This document shows, piece by piece, positions 36,958 through 45,826 of a DNA stretch of 55,093 nucleotides (its first letter is position 1; every line of letters begins with the position of its first letter). The notes beneath the pieces are model-generated. The model saw nothing but the letters and a program-made list of their open reading frames with translations, searched no databases and was not told where the DNA came from. The stretch comes from Fidelibacterota bacterium (GTDB taxonomy: Bacteria; Pseudomonadota; Alphaproteobacteria; Rhodospirillales; Rhodospirillaceae): positions 1-55,093 of the forward strand of contig CANJLF010000020.1 of the NCBI GenBank assembly GCA_947475295.1, in the 5' to 3' direction. The translations under genes and the position numbers were made by a program.

Positions 36958-38241
36958 GTTGGGCAAGGCGGCTAACTCCGGCACCCAACACCGCACGTAA
37001 GCCCCATCGCTGTCAAACTTCTCGCCTTGCAGCACCGGATTGAACACGCGGAAATAGGGCGCAGCGTCGGTGCCGCACCCTGCGACCCACTGCCAGTTCG
37101 CCGCGTTATTGGCGAGATCGGCGTCCACCAGCGTATCCCAGAACCAATCCTCGCCCGCGCGCCAGGGCAACAATAAGTGTTTCACAAGAAATGACGCCGC
37201 GACCATGCGCACGCGGTTGTGCATCCAGCCGGTGTGCCACAGCTCGCGCATGCCGGCGTCGACGATGGGATAACCCGTCAGGCCGCGCCGCCAGGCTTCG
37301 AGCGTGTCGGTATCGCGCCGCCAGGGAAACGCGGCGAAGTTCTCGCGCAAGGGCCGATCGGGCAGGTGCGGGAAGTTATAGAGCAGGTGGGCCGAGAACT
37401 CGCGCCAGATGATCTGGCGCATGAAGCCGGTGACGCCGCCGCCTTGCTCCCAGCGCGCCGCCCGGTGCCAGACCTGATGAGCGCTGATCTCGCCAAAGGC
37501 AAGATAGGGCGACAGCCGCGAGGTGCCGGTAATGCCGGGCACGTCGCGATTGGCGATATAGTCGGATACAGCGTTATCACGAAAAGTATCGAGGCTAGTG
37601 AGAGCAGCGGTCTCGCCCGGTGTCCAGGTCGCGCGTAAGTCTGTCGCCCAATCCGGCTTTACCGGTTGCAGCGCCCAGGAAGCCAGGGGCTCACTCGCAG
37701 GAAGTGACTTCGGCGCGCGCAAGATTTTGGGCGCGGGCAGGGGCGGGCGCGGCGGCGGCGCTTTCAGGGCCGTGCGGCAGAACGGCGTGAAAACCTTGAA
37801 GGGCGTGCCGGTCTTGGTTTTCATCTCCCAGGGTTCGAACAGCAGCGTGCCGTTGAAGCTTTCCGCAGCGACGCCGGCCTTTTGCAGTTTGCTTTTGACA
37901 GCCTTGTCGCGGGCCATGGCGTGCGGATCGTAGCAGCGGTTCCAATAGACACCCGACGCTTGGGTCTCCCTGATCACCGCATCAAGCACCGCCGCTGCGG
38001 CACCCCGCCGCAAGATCAAAGGCGCCCCAAGCTTGGCGACATCGGCGCCGAGGGCGCGCAAGGATTCATGCAGCCACCAGCGGCTTGCCCCGCCCAAAGC
38101 CCAGGGCCCGCGCGCATCATCGAGGATATAGAGGGGGATCACCGGCAGGCCTGTGGCCACGGCGGCCTGCAGCGCAGGGTTATCGGCCACACGCAGGTCG
38201 CGGCGAAACCAGACGATCAGCGGCCGTTCCAAATCTCTCAT
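36808..38241 (-). CDS. phrB: Deoxyribodipyrimidine photolyase (class I CPD type)
   Basis: A 477-residue flavoprotein that splits cyclobutane pyrimidine dimers with blue light. The N-terminal alpha/beta domain starts PLIVWFRRDLRVADNPAL; the FAD domain has the WHTGWMHNRVRM block and NAANWQWVAGCGTDAAPYF, close to the class I consensus with its electron-transfer tryptophans and DNA-contacting residues. ATG 38241 is preferred; a TTG at 38313 would add 24 residues of unrelated character. The last 150 bp overlap a convergent GNAT gene. Confidence 0.95.
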   Translation of the reverse strand: MRDLERPLIVWFRRDLRVADNPALQAAVATGLPVIPLYILDDARGPWALGGASRWWLHESLRALGADVAKLGAPLILRRGAAAAVLDAVIRETQASGVYWNRCYDPHAMARDKAVKSKLQKAGVAAESFNGTLLFEPWEMKTKTGTPFKVFTPFCRTALKAPPPRPPLPAPKILRAPKSLPASEPLASWALQPVKPDWATDLRATWTPGETAALTSLDTFRDNAVSDYIANRDVPGITGTSRLSPYLAFGEISAHQVWHRAARWEQGGGVTGFMRQIIWREFSAHLLYNFPHLPDRPLRENFAAFPWRRDTDTLEAWRRGLTGYPIVDAGMRELWHTGWMHNRVRMVAASFLVKHLLLPWRAGEDWFWDTLVDADLANNAANWQWVAGCGTDAAPYFRVFNPVLQGEKFDSDGAYVRCWVPELAALPNSFLHKPWELPEAQLQAAGIVLGKTYPVPIVDHKTARTRALIAFSQMRAD

Positions 38242-38287
38242 CCTCGTTTCAGCTTCAGAACACTTAACCGGGACAAAATAGCCCGCG

Positions 38288-38328
38288 CAGGATTTCCTGT
38301 CTGTATCCGTCAAGGATGAACAGGATTA
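38288..38328. repeat. Candidate dispersed hairpin repeat
   Basis: CAGGATT occurs at 38288 and 38321, and TCCTGT...ATCC pairs with GGAT...ACAGGA around GTCAA. The wording (ACAGGATT, GGATGAACAGGAT) resembles a short intergenic repeat seen in many unrelated bacteria. Only one copy is in the window, so the dispersed nature rests on memory. Confidence 0.4.
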
Positions 38329-38424
38329 CGGCACCGCCTGCCGCCAGTCCGATGGGTCGTGGAAAATTTCCGAAGCGCCCGCGCCCTAAGCGCGCAAAAA
38401 GAAAGTGTGCGCTAGCCGAGACGT

Positions 38425-38868
38425 CTAGGACAGCGTATCGACCATATTGAGTGCGCCGGTCAAGGCGGCATCGTCGTTGGCCGCGTTCTTGTCGTTGTCG
38501 GCCGCCGTCAGATAATTTAGCAGCGTCTTGCCACCGGCGCCAGCGAGCTCATCGCCGCCCAGCATCAGGGTGGTGTCGAGCGAGGCCTGCTGCGTCTGCA
38601 GCTGCAACAAAAGCGCGTTGATCTTCTCAGGACTCAAGGCTGGGTCCAGAAGCTCGGCCGAGACGGGTGCGGCCGTCACCGCATCCGCTTGGCTGTTTGT
38701 GCCTGTCTGGCTGTCGGCGCCCGGCAGATTCTGCCCGTCGCTTGCGGCCTGGGCCTGTCTCTGCTGGGCATTAGCATCGGCCCGCGCCTTGGCGGACTGC
38801 TGTTGCAGCATGTGGATAAGCTGTGATTCCTGTAAGGAAATCAAATTGTTAACGCCGGACACGGTCAT
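38425..38868 (-). CDS. Hypothetical small Gln/Ala-rich protein
   Basis: A 147-residue hydrophilic protein starting after a good GGAGG. The N-terminus has a short hydrophobic helix (VNNLISLQESQLIHMLQQQ), then a Q/A-rich disordered stretch (about 25-70), and a C-terminal helical part with LLLQLQTQQASLDTTL. No signal peptide and no family recognised. Isolated between phrB and another unknown protein, all on the minus strand. Confidence 0.65.
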   Translation of the reverse strand: MTVSGVNNLISLQESQLIHMLQQQSAKARADANAQQRQAQAASDGQNLPGADSQTGTNSQADAVTAAPVSAELLDPALSPEKINALLLQLQTQQASLDTTLMLGGDELAGAGGKTLLNYLTAADNDKNAANDDAALTGALNMVDTLS

Positions 38869-38991
38869 AGCAGCCTCCGCCGCATTCGCGCACCTGCCCT
38901 TAGCGTCCCAACGCCGGGTTCATTTCGCGCGATGGCTTATATCTATGGAGGTGCAGAAAGCGTGCCAGGAAGGGCGGCTACTATGCCGCTG

Positions 38992-40173
38992 CTACTGGCC
39001 CGTAGGTGGGGCGCAGGTGAAGCCCAAGGCTACATTGGTGCCGCGGAAGGCTGCACCCGAGGCAGGCACTTGATCGGCGTTCACCATTTTATCGGCGCCG
39101 CATTTGTGCTGGAAATAAAGCTCTTCGGGCGTGCCGCGATAGACATAGGTCATGCGCTCAGTGCCTGGCGCCGCGCCGTAGCAGAGGAACGCAAGGTTGG
39201 CGATCGGGCAGCGGTTTTGCGCCGGCAGGCGGCCCGAGTTGATGCAGCTCACCTGCAGGCCGCGCAACAGCACCGGGTCTTGTTTGCCGGTGAAGCCGGT
39301 CTCGATACACGACTGGGTGCCGGCGGCGAGTTCCTCGGGCACATCGACTTCGCTGGGCGCGCGCGTGCCGCCGTCGCTCAACGTGCCGCCCTGGTTCTGC
39401 ATGAGGGCGGCGACGACATTCATGTTGTTGGCGTTGGCGTCGACGATGCGCGCGTCGCGCGATTGCCGCGCTTTCGCTAAGCCCTCCAGCATGCGCGCCT
39501 GCTCCGCCGGATCGGCTTCCGCGGCCGCCAGGGTTTCCAGCTGCGCGGTCTCCTGGTCGAAAGCAGCACCCATGTCGCGGGCGAGATCTTCTTTCAAAAT
39601 CTGCGTGGCCGAAGCTTGTAGGTCGGCGAGGTCGCCGGCGTATTTCAGTTTCTCAGTCCACGTTGCGGCGGCATCGATCTTCGCCTGCGTCGAGGCTGAC
39701 ACCAGCGGGAAAAGATTAGTCATGGCGTCGTCCAAGGCGGCCTGGGGCAGGGGCAGATTGGCGGTGCGCGCCATGAAGCGCAGATCCACAAATTGATCGA
39801 GCGTGTCTTCCGTCGCCGACCCACCGGTTTTAAGGGCCTTGGCGGTGGCCCGCTTGACCAGATCGGCGAAGGCCGTGGCGGCATCGGCGGCGATCTGCGG
39901 CAGACTGTACTGCTGCGCGCTTTCGGCGATGCCGAGCAGTTCGTAGGCGGGATCGAGCGCGTCGCTGATCTTGGCCTCGCGCGCGGCCTCGCTGAAGGCG
40001 ATGCGCAGACTGGCGGCAGCCTCGGGCGCGTTTTGAGTGTAGGCAGCTTGAACGCCATTGAGCGAAAGCACTAGTGCCGACAGCCCCCCGATCATCCCGA
40101 GCATCAGCAGCCGCGCCGACAGCAGCTGTCGGCGGCGTGAGGGAAGCTCGGCATTTGGAGGATGGTGGCTCAT
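38992..40173 (-). CDS. Hypothetical membrane-anchored protein with C-terminal cysteines
   Basis: A 393-residue protein. After a basic N-terminus (SRRRQLLSARLL) one hydrophobic segment (about 21-44) anchors it or serves as a signal. Residues 45-265 are Ala/Gln/Asp-rich helices. The C-terminal 110 residues hold six cysteines (in QSCIET, QVSCINS, NRCPIA, AFLCYG, HKCGAD and GFTCAPP), consistent with disulfides in the periplasm. No family recognised; the start codon has no strong ribosome binding site. Confidence 0.68.
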   Translation of the reverse strand: MSHHPPNAELPSRRRQLLSARLLMLGMIGGLSALVLSLNGVQAAYTQNAPEAAASLRIAFSEAAREAKISDALDPAYELLGIAESAQQYSLPQIAADAATAFADLVKRATAKALKTGGSATEDTLDQFVDLRFMARTANLPLPQAALDDAMTNLFPLVSASTQAKIDAAATWTEKLKYAGDLADLQASATQILKEDLARDMGAAFDQETAQLETLAAAEADPAEQARMLEGLAKARQSRDARIVDANANNMNVVAALMQNQGGTLSDGGTRAPSEVDVPEELAAGTQSCIETGFTGKQDPVLLRGLQVSCINSGRLPAQNRCPIANLAFLCYGAAPGTERMTYVYRGTPEELYFQHKCGADKMVNADQVPASGAAFRGTNVALGFTCAPPTGQ

Positions 40174-40334
40174 GCAGTTTCAGCGCGCTGAACTCGACCT
40201 TCTGTCAGCCGCGCGAAAGCTTATCATGCGCGCAAATTGCCGCGTAAGCTCGCCGCCGAGCGGATTGCGCAAATATTTGGGGTGTGTCTTTGCCGTCACG
40301 CCCGCTTACGGCCTAAGTGTGGATAAGCGCCGGT

Positions 40335-41195
40335 TTAAGCGCCAGTTTCAACGGGTAACGTCGTATCGGTGCCCCATTCCACCCAGCTTCCGTCATAAAT
40401 CGCGGCATCGGTTTTGCCCGCTATGTATGCACCCAAAGCCAAGGCGCAGGCGGTAACGCCCGATCCGCAAGTTGTTACAAGCGGCTTGGAAAGATCGATA
40501 CCGGCGTCGGCGAAGGATTTCCCGAGAGCGGTGGGGTCTTTCCAGGTGCTCGAAGCCGCGTCGATCAAATCCGCCGAGGGCAGATTGCGGCTGCCGGGAA
40601 TATGACCGGAGGCGAGGCCCGGGCGCGGCTCCGGCGCCGCGCCTTCAAAGCGGCCCTTGCTCCGGGCATCGAGCACTTGAAACGCTGGCGCGCGGGTGTT
40701 CACAAAAACAGCATCCTTGCCGACGACGCGGCCCGGCACTGCGCGCGCACTGAAAGCTGTCGGCGCGAACGTCGGGATGACGTGCGTGGGGATATCAGAT
40801 GTAAGAGGGCGGTGTTCCGCGCTCCACTTGTCCAGGCCGCCGTCCAGCAACGAAACCCGGTCGTGGCCGAAGGCGCGGAACATGAACCAGGCCCGCGCTG
40901 CGGCGCATGTGCCGCCCAGGCGGTCATAAACCACGACGTGATGCTGGTTGCCGATGCCAAGCTTTCCGGCATTGGCCGCGAAAATCGCCGCCGTGGGAAA
41001 AGCGTGCGGCTTGGTCTTGCTGGTATCGGCGAAAACCTCGATGTCGAAAAACCGCGCGCCGGGAATGTGACTCTCATTGTAAAGCGCCTGCGCTTTTTCC
41101 ACGCCGCCTTGCAGGAAATAGCTGGCATCGATGATCCGCAAGTTCGGGTCTTGCAGGTGTTCGGCCAGCCAGGCCGTCGTAACAAGGGTATGCAC
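40335..41195 (-). CDS. sseA: 3-mercaptopyruvate sulfurtransferase
   Basis: A 286-residue protein with two rhodanese domains. The active-site loop CGSGVTA around C243 is the mercaptopyruvate type; the family's SHIPGA and SGHIPGSRNLP markers are also present. It moves sulfur from 3-mercaptopyruvate to thiols or cyanide. The GTG at 41195 with GGAGG five bases before it is the start; the longer frame runs over the Nudix gene. It follows the Nudix stop by two bases, forming a tight pair. Confidence 0.94.
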   Translation of the reverse strand: MHTLVTTAWLAEHLQDPNLRIIDASYFLQGGVEKAQALYNESHIPGARFFDIEVFADTSKTKPHAFPTAAIFAANAGKLGIGNQHHVVVYDRLGGTCAAARAWFMFRAFGHDRVSLLDGGLDKWSAEHRPLTSDIPTHVIPTFAPTAFSARAVPGRVVGKDAVFVNTRAPAFQVLDARSKGRFEGAAPEPRPGLASGHIPGSRNLPSADLIDAASSTWKDPTALGKSFADAGIDLSKPLVTTCGSGVTACALALGAYIAGKTDAAIYDGSWVEWGTDTTLPVETGA

Positions 41196-41197
41196 TG

Positions 41198-41809
41198 CTA
41201 CCTCCACTTCGCGAGAATTTTGTCGCGGTTCAAGAAGAACCACTGGGCGGCAATGACCGTCGCGGCATTGGTAAGCGCGCCCGCCTCCATCAGCGCCTTC
41301 AGCTTGGCTTCCTCCATGACGCTGACGCGAATATGCTCGTTTTCCTCGGGCAGGCCGAAGATCCCGCCGGCACCCTCCGCCGACACGCGGCCCAAATACA
41401 GATAGATGCTCTCCGACGAACCGCCCGGCGTGGCGAGATAGCGTTGGATGGGCCACAGCTCGGTGATGGTGCGCCCGGCTTCTTCCACCGCTTCGCGCCG
41501 GGCGACGTCTTCCGGTGCTTCACCCTCGTCGATAATTCCGGCGACGATCTCCAGCTGCCAGGGGTTCATGCCGCTGGCATGGGCGCCGACGCGGAATTGC
41601 TCGCACATGACGAAGGCGCGCAGCTTCGGATCATAGGGCAGTACGGCGATGGCGTGGCCGCGCTCGAAAATCTCGCGAGTCATCTCGCCGGTCCAGCCGC
41701 CGTCGAAGCGGCCGTGACGTAGCCGGTACCGGTCGATGCGGAAATAGCCTTGGAAGACCGTGGTTTTCTCCAGGATCTCGACAGGCGGCATGTTGGTCGG
41801 CGTATTCAT
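41198..41809 (-). CDS. nudF: Nudix hydrolase, ADP-ribose pyrophosphatase type
   Basis: A 203-residue protein with a complete Nudix box at 91-113 (G91, E97, REAVEEAG), giving the metal-binding helix. The N-terminal VFQGYFRIDRYRLRH strand and QFRVGA-type block fit the ADP-ribose pyrophosphatase group (NudF), which turns ADP-ribose into AMP and ribose 5-phosphate. Substrate assignment beyond the family is inferred. Its stop is two bases before the sseA GTG, suggesting translational coupling. Confidence 0.92.
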   Translation of the reverse strand: MNTPTNMPPVEILEKTTVFQGYFRIDRYRLRHGRFDGGWTGEMTREIFERGHAIAVLPYDPKLRAFVMCEQFRVGAHASGMNPWQLEIVAGIIDEGEAPEDVARREAVEEAGRTITELWPIQRYLATPGGSSESIYLYLGRVSAEGAGGIFGLPEENEHIRVSVMEEAKLKALMEAGALTNAATVIAAQWFFLNRDKILAKWR

Positions 41810-41887
41810 CGGACCCTAAATACTGCGGTTGCGGCTGCCTACTCTAGGGCTATGATCGCGCTTCGCAAAGCATCGCTGGGAGGATTT

Positions 41888-42319
41888 ATGCCATCGGTTG
41901 ACGTTGTTCTGTCGGGTCGCGGCAAGTTCGCGGTCGATATCACGGTGGGCCCCCACGGCTTGGTGGGCGACGAGCCCTTGGATGTCGGCGGCAACGATCT
42001 CGGTCCCATGCCGCACGATTTTGTCCTGGCGGGGCTGGGGGCCTGCACCTGCATGACACTGCGTATGTACGCCGACCGCAAGGGCATTCCCTTGACGGGC
42101 GTGAAGGTCCGCCTCACGCGCCGCAAGATCAAAGCCGCCGATTGCCCCGACTGCGTGACGAAGGAAGGCGAGGTGGAAGAGATGACCCGCGAAATCACGC
42201 TCGAAGGCGACCTCGACGCCGCAACCCGGGCGCGCCTCCTGGAAATCGCAGACAAATGCCCGGTGCACAAGACGCTGACCGGCGAAATCAAGATCAGATC
42301 CTCTCTGACACCGGCTTAG
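41888..42319 (+). CDS. OsmC/Ohr-family protein
   Basis: A 143-residue thiol peroxidase-fold protein. The paired redox cysteines are in GLGACTCMTLRMYADRKG (C53/C55) and ADKCPVHKTL (C124), as in OsmC; CPDC at 86-89 is an extra pair. OsmC reduces organic hydroperoxides at the dimer interface. The start is ATG 41888 with GGGAGG upstream, although the frame is open further back. It converges on the GGDEF gene with an interlocked stop (42316-42319). Confidence 0.9.
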   Translation: MPSVDVVLSGRGKFAVDITVGPHGLVGDEPLDVGGNDLGPMPHDFVLAGLGACTCMTLRMYADRKGIPLTGVKVRLTRRKIKAADCPDCVTKEGEVEEMTREITLEGDLDAATRARLLEIADKCPVHKTLTGEIKIRSSLTPA

Positions 42320-43989
42320 TCCGCCGTCATCACCTGATTGCGTCCGGCGTGTTTGGCTTTGTACAGCGCGCCGTCGGCGGCTTCGGCCACTTCCAGCACG
42401 CTTTTGTACTGCGGATATATCGAAATGCCGCAGCTGAAGGTTACATGGAATGCGCCCTGTTCGGCCTTGTGCTCCAGCTCGCCGGCGGCCTCGCGCAATT
42501 TGTCCATGACTTCCTTGGCCTGCGCCGCATCGGTATTGGGCATCACCACGGCGAATTCCTCGCCGCCGTAGCGGCCCACATAGTCTACCCGGCGCAGGCG
42601 GTTGCGGATCAGGTGTGTCACACGCATGATCACCTGATCGCCCACCACGTGGCCGTAAGTGTCGTTCACCGACTTGAAGTGGTCGATGTCCACCATTGCG
42701 AAGGCCACCGGCTGCTGCGAGCGGCTCGCCACGCTCATTTCGCGCTCCAGGTTGCGCAGGATATTGGTGAGGTTGAGTAGGCCCGTCAGGCTGTCGCGGT
42801 CGGTGAGCTTTTTGAGGTCCCGACAGCGATTGGCGCGGCTGGTGATGGCCGACAGCAGCTGGCCGGGAAGCAAGGGCTTGGGAAGGAAATCGTCGGCGCC
42901 CAGGTGGCGGGCGCGCAGCTGCAAATCCAATCGCGATTCCGTCGACAGGAACAGAATCGGCACGGTCGTATAGGCCGGGAACTGGCGGACGATCTGCGCC
43001 AACTCGAGGCCGGTGCATTCCGGCATATACAAATCCATGATGATCAGATCAGGATCGAAGCCGGATAGGGTGTCGAGCAGTTTCGACGGACGGCGCACCA
43101 CGCGGGTTTCCATGCCGGCGTGTTCCAGCGTCAGCTGATAAAACGAGGCCAGCGGTCCGTCGTCCTCGGCGATGACGACGCGGTAGGGCCGCTCGTATTT
43201 GGCCTCCTCCAGGAAACCCAGGCGTTCCACCAGTTCCTCGGTCTCGAAAGGCTTGGGCAGAAAAACCGTCGCGCCGCTTTTCACGGCTCTCAGGCGGGCG
43301 TCGAAGCCGGTGTTGGATGATGTGAGGATCAGCGGCAGATGGGAAAGAGCTAGTGTTTTGCGCGCGATCTTCAGGTGTTCGTCGCCGTTGGAGATGTCGG
43401 CCAGCATCACGCCGTTGGCGCCCTGGCTGAGCTCGGCGGGAATATCAAGCGCGGTATGGATGACGTGGCAGCGGTAACCGTAGCCGTTCAAAGCCTCCTG
43501 CAGCGGCGCGGGCGTGGCGTCGCCGGGTGCGCCGAGGATCAGCACATAGGTGGACTCGCGGCGCTCGGGCACATCGCCATGCAGGTTAATGATGTCGTCC
43601 AATGTGATCGCCTCGCGCGGCGCACAGATGGCGTCTTCCACGGCCTGGATCAGCACCTCGATCTGGGCGATTTCTTCGCCGGTCAGGCTCTCGCCTTGCT
43701 CCGCGACCAGGCGGAACAGGCCGTCCAAGGGCGCGGCGGCTTTGCTGACCTGGGGAAACCCGAAACTCTCACCGGACCCGGCCAGGGTGTGAACGATGTC
43801 GTGGATTTTAACCAGCGCGGCGCGGGCTTCGCCGAGCGAGGGTGCGGCCGGCACCAGCGACCAAATCCGGCGGATCTCCTTGACCTTGTCGGCCAGGGCA
43901 TTGCCGAACTCGACGCTCAGGGCCGTCAGGCGGTCCTGCAGATCGGCGGTTTTGGATGTGGGGCCCGGGGCTGGACCGGCTGTGGCCAT
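42316..43989 (-). CDS. HPt-REC-REC-GGDEF diguanylate cyclase
   Basis: A 557-residue soluble signalling protein. An HPt-type domain has H67 in IVHTLAGSGESFGF. The first REC domain (about 145-265) keeps a D and a C-terminal KP lysine but lacks the acidic start pocket, so it is likely degenerate. The second REC (about 270-390) has EDD, the phospho-acceptor in IIMDLYMP and KP. The GGDEF domain has the active signature GRYGGEEF, with an RRVD inhibitory site five residues before it, so the product cyclic di-GMP can feed back. The layout resembles PleD with an added phosphotransfer domain. No cognate kinase is adjacent. Confidence 0.93.
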   Translation of the reverse strand: MATAGPAPGPTSKTADLQDRLTALSVEFGNALADKVKEIRRIWSLVPAAPSLGEARAALVKIHDIVHTLAGSGESFGFPQVSKAAAPLDGLFRLVAEQGESLTGEEIAQIEVLIQAVEDAICAPREAITLDDIINLHGDVPERRESTYVLILGAPGDATPAPLQEALNGYGYRCHVIHTALDIPAELSQGANGVMLADISNGDEHLKIARKTLALSHLPLILTSSNTGFDARLRAVKSGATVFLPKPFETEELVERLGFLEEAKYERPYRVVIAEDDGPLASFYQLTLEHAGMETRVVRRPSKLLDTLSGFDPDLIIMDLYMPECTGLELAQIVRQFPAYTTVPILFLSTESRLDLQLRARHLGADDFLPKPLLPGQLLSAITSRANRCRDLKKLTDRDSLTGLLNLTNILRNLEREMSVASRSQQPVAFAMVDIDHFKSVNDTYGHVVGDQVIMRVTHLIRNRLRRVDYVGRYGGEEFAVVMPNTDAAQAKEVMDKLREAAGELEHKAEQGAFHVTFSCGISIYPQYKSVLEVAEAADGALYKAKHAGRNQVMTAD

Positions 43990-44269
43990 GATGGTGTGGC
44001 CCCCCGGGGCCGACGCGTAACGTGAAACAGGGCTAATCGCCGCACCTAATGCCCGTCCTTGGCCTGCAAAGCAACAGTGGCCCTAGTGCCGCGGTCAGGT
44101 CAATATCCCGGTTTCCCTCCCGGAAAAGGTCTATTCCGGCTGAAAAAACAGATTGTTCCCGGGTTCGGGATGGGCGCCGGGGCGGGGGTTAGTTTTCGCG
44201 GACCCGTAACCGTGGTGTAAGGTGGCGTCGCCTCCGGCGCGTCGGGCGGGGCGCTCCGAAGGTTGACGT

Positions 44270-45298
44270 ATGGCTACGCCTAAGAAAATCCAAGCGGTCG
44301 ATAGCTTCTTCGAGATGCCATTGGACAAGTGGCCGATCTTCGACAGCAAGACCATCGCCAAATCCAAAATCGTGCTGTTGCACGACCTGAAGCCGGTGGT
44401 CGACATGTTCAACGCCGAGGGTGTCGGCATCGGCGTGCGCACGGCGGCGGAAGTCATCACCGAGGTTGGCCTCAACACCCACGACCGCCAGCGCCTGGTC
44501 GCGCTCATGGGGGCCCGCAGCTTCGACGTCTATTCCGTCCGCGCCGTGCTCAACGACTTCATCACCGACGCCGAGTTGGAGCAGATCCAGATTCCCAAAA
44601 AGGAACAGGAGCGCCTCCAGCAATACATGAACAACTATTCGCGCGGTCTGCTCAGCGTGATTCTGCAGGGCACCGATATGAAGGTCACTAGCCGCTCCTC
44701 GCTGTCGGGGATTCTGGAGGGCGCCAATCGCGGCGCGGTGTTGAAAAACCTTATCGATATCGCCTCGCGCCTCAAGATCGATCCCACCGAGATCGTGGTT
44801 TATATCTCCAAGCTCAGCGAAATCATCCTCGCCATCTCATACTACCAGCGCGTCTACGACGGCATGCTGGCCGACCTGCGCGAGCTTCTGGTGAGCATCA
44901 AGGAGCTGCGCGACCAGGATACGCTCAACAATCGCTTCCCCGGCATCAAGGACGAAACCCTGGAAGCCTTGAACACCGGGCGCGGCACCATCCTCACGCT
45001 CAACGGCTATTTCGACCAGTTCCATAAGGTCGAGAAGTTCTTCGACGACATCACCCCTGAGAAATTCCGCACCATGCGCGAGAGCGTGGAAATCCACTAC
45101 CGGGCCATCGGCATGATCGTGTGCTTCTGGCAGATCAAGATCAACGAATGGCGGCGGCGCTTCTGGGACGACCGCGGCCGGCGGCGCGATTCCACCTGGG
45201 AACAGCGCTACAACTTCTTCAAGGATACGGTGTACCACAATCTGTACACCATCGAAGACAACATGGAATTGATCAAGAACGCGAAGCTGGATCTCTAG
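44270..45298 (+). CDS. Conserved unknown helical protein (Rhodospirillales-type)
   Basis: A 342-residue soluble, mostly helical protein with no signal or membrane segment. It begins FFEMPLDKWPIFDSKTIA and contains MNNYSRGLLSVILQGTDMK, GMIVCFWQIKINEWRRRFW and other blocks that I have seen in unnamed proteins of Magnetospirillum-like genomes; I know no function. A purine-rich site (GAAGG) precedes the ATG. It is separate from but near another unknown coiled-coil protein (45827-46246) and converges on an ArsC-like gene with a 4-bp overlap. Confidence 0.72.
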   Translation: MATPKKIQAVDSFFEMPLDKWPIFDSKTIAKSKIVLLHDLKPVVDMFNAEGVGIGVRTAAEVITEVGLNTHDRQRLVALMGARSFDVYSVRAVLNDFITDAELEQIQIPKKEQERLQQYMNNYSRGLLSVILQGTDMKVTSRSSLSGILEGANRGAVLKNLIDIASRLKIDPTEIVVYISKLSEIILAISYYQRVYDGMLADLRELLVSIKELRDQDTLNNRFPGIKDETLEALNTGRGTILTLNGYFDQFHKVEKFFDDITPEKFRTMRESVEIHYRAIGMIVCFWQIKINEWRRRFWDDRGRRRDSTWEQRYNFFKDTVYHNLYTIEDNMELIKNAKLDL

Positions 45299-45636
45299 AG
45301 GATATTGAGCACGTTCTCCGGCGGGCGGCCGATGGCGGCTTTGCCGTTGTTCACCACAATCGGCCGCTCAATGACGATGGGGTTCCTGACCATCGCGGCA
45401 ATCAGCGCCTTTTCCTCCATCTCCACGGGGTCGATGCCGGCATCCACCGCTTCGGTCTTGCGCACCAGCTCGCGCACCGAAAGGCCCAGCATGCGGGCGA
45501 TGTTTTTCAGTTCAAAGGCCGTGGGCGGCGTCTTTAGGTACTCGACCACGCGCGGCTTAAAGCCCTTCTTTTCCAGCAGAGCCAGGGTCTCGCGCGATTT
45601 GGTGCAGCGCGGATTGTGATAGATGGTCAGCGTCAT
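45295..45636 (-). CDS. arsC: Glutaredoxin-like ArsC/arsenate reductase family protein
   Basis: A 113-residue ArsC fold starting MTLTIYHNPRCTKSRETLALL, with the catalytic cysteine in HNPRCTKSR as in plasmid R773 ArsC, and an RPI block (IVIERPIVV) that supplies the conserved arginine. It uses glutathione and glutaredoxin to reduce arsenate; the family also includes Spx/YffB-like proteins, so the function is not certain. ATG 45636 is taken over an upstream TTG. No ArsR or ArsB is in the window. It interlocks with the stop of the unknown plus-strand gene. Confidence 0.82.
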   Translation of the reverse strand: MTLTIYHNPRCTKSRETLALLEKKGFKPRVVEYLKTPPTAFELKNIARMLGLSVRELVRKTEAVDAGIDPVEMEEKALIAAMVRNPIVIERPIVVNNGKAAIGRPPENVLNIL

Positions 45637-45732
45637 TTCGTGTTCCCGCAATCTTATAAGAGGCTGGGACTTTGCGGCGGGAGCGGGCGAGGCACAAGCA
45701 AATTACCTGTAAGCCTTCCGCGCAAATAGAAA

Positions 45733-45765
45733 CCCCGGGCCGGCCCTTCTGGCCTGATCCCGGGG
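45733..45765 (-). terminator. Terminator for the minus-strand gene at 45827
   Basis: CCCCGGG pairs with CCCGGGG and an inner GGCC pairs with GGCC; on the minus strand the stem is followed by GTTTCTATTTGC. The same T-rich tail TTTCTATTTGC follows the terminator at 51662. Confidence 0.65.
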
Positions 45766-45826
45766 GTGTGGTCACCTCGTGAGACTTGCGGGTTTAGGCC
45801 GCAAGCAAAAATTGTGGGAAGGAGGT

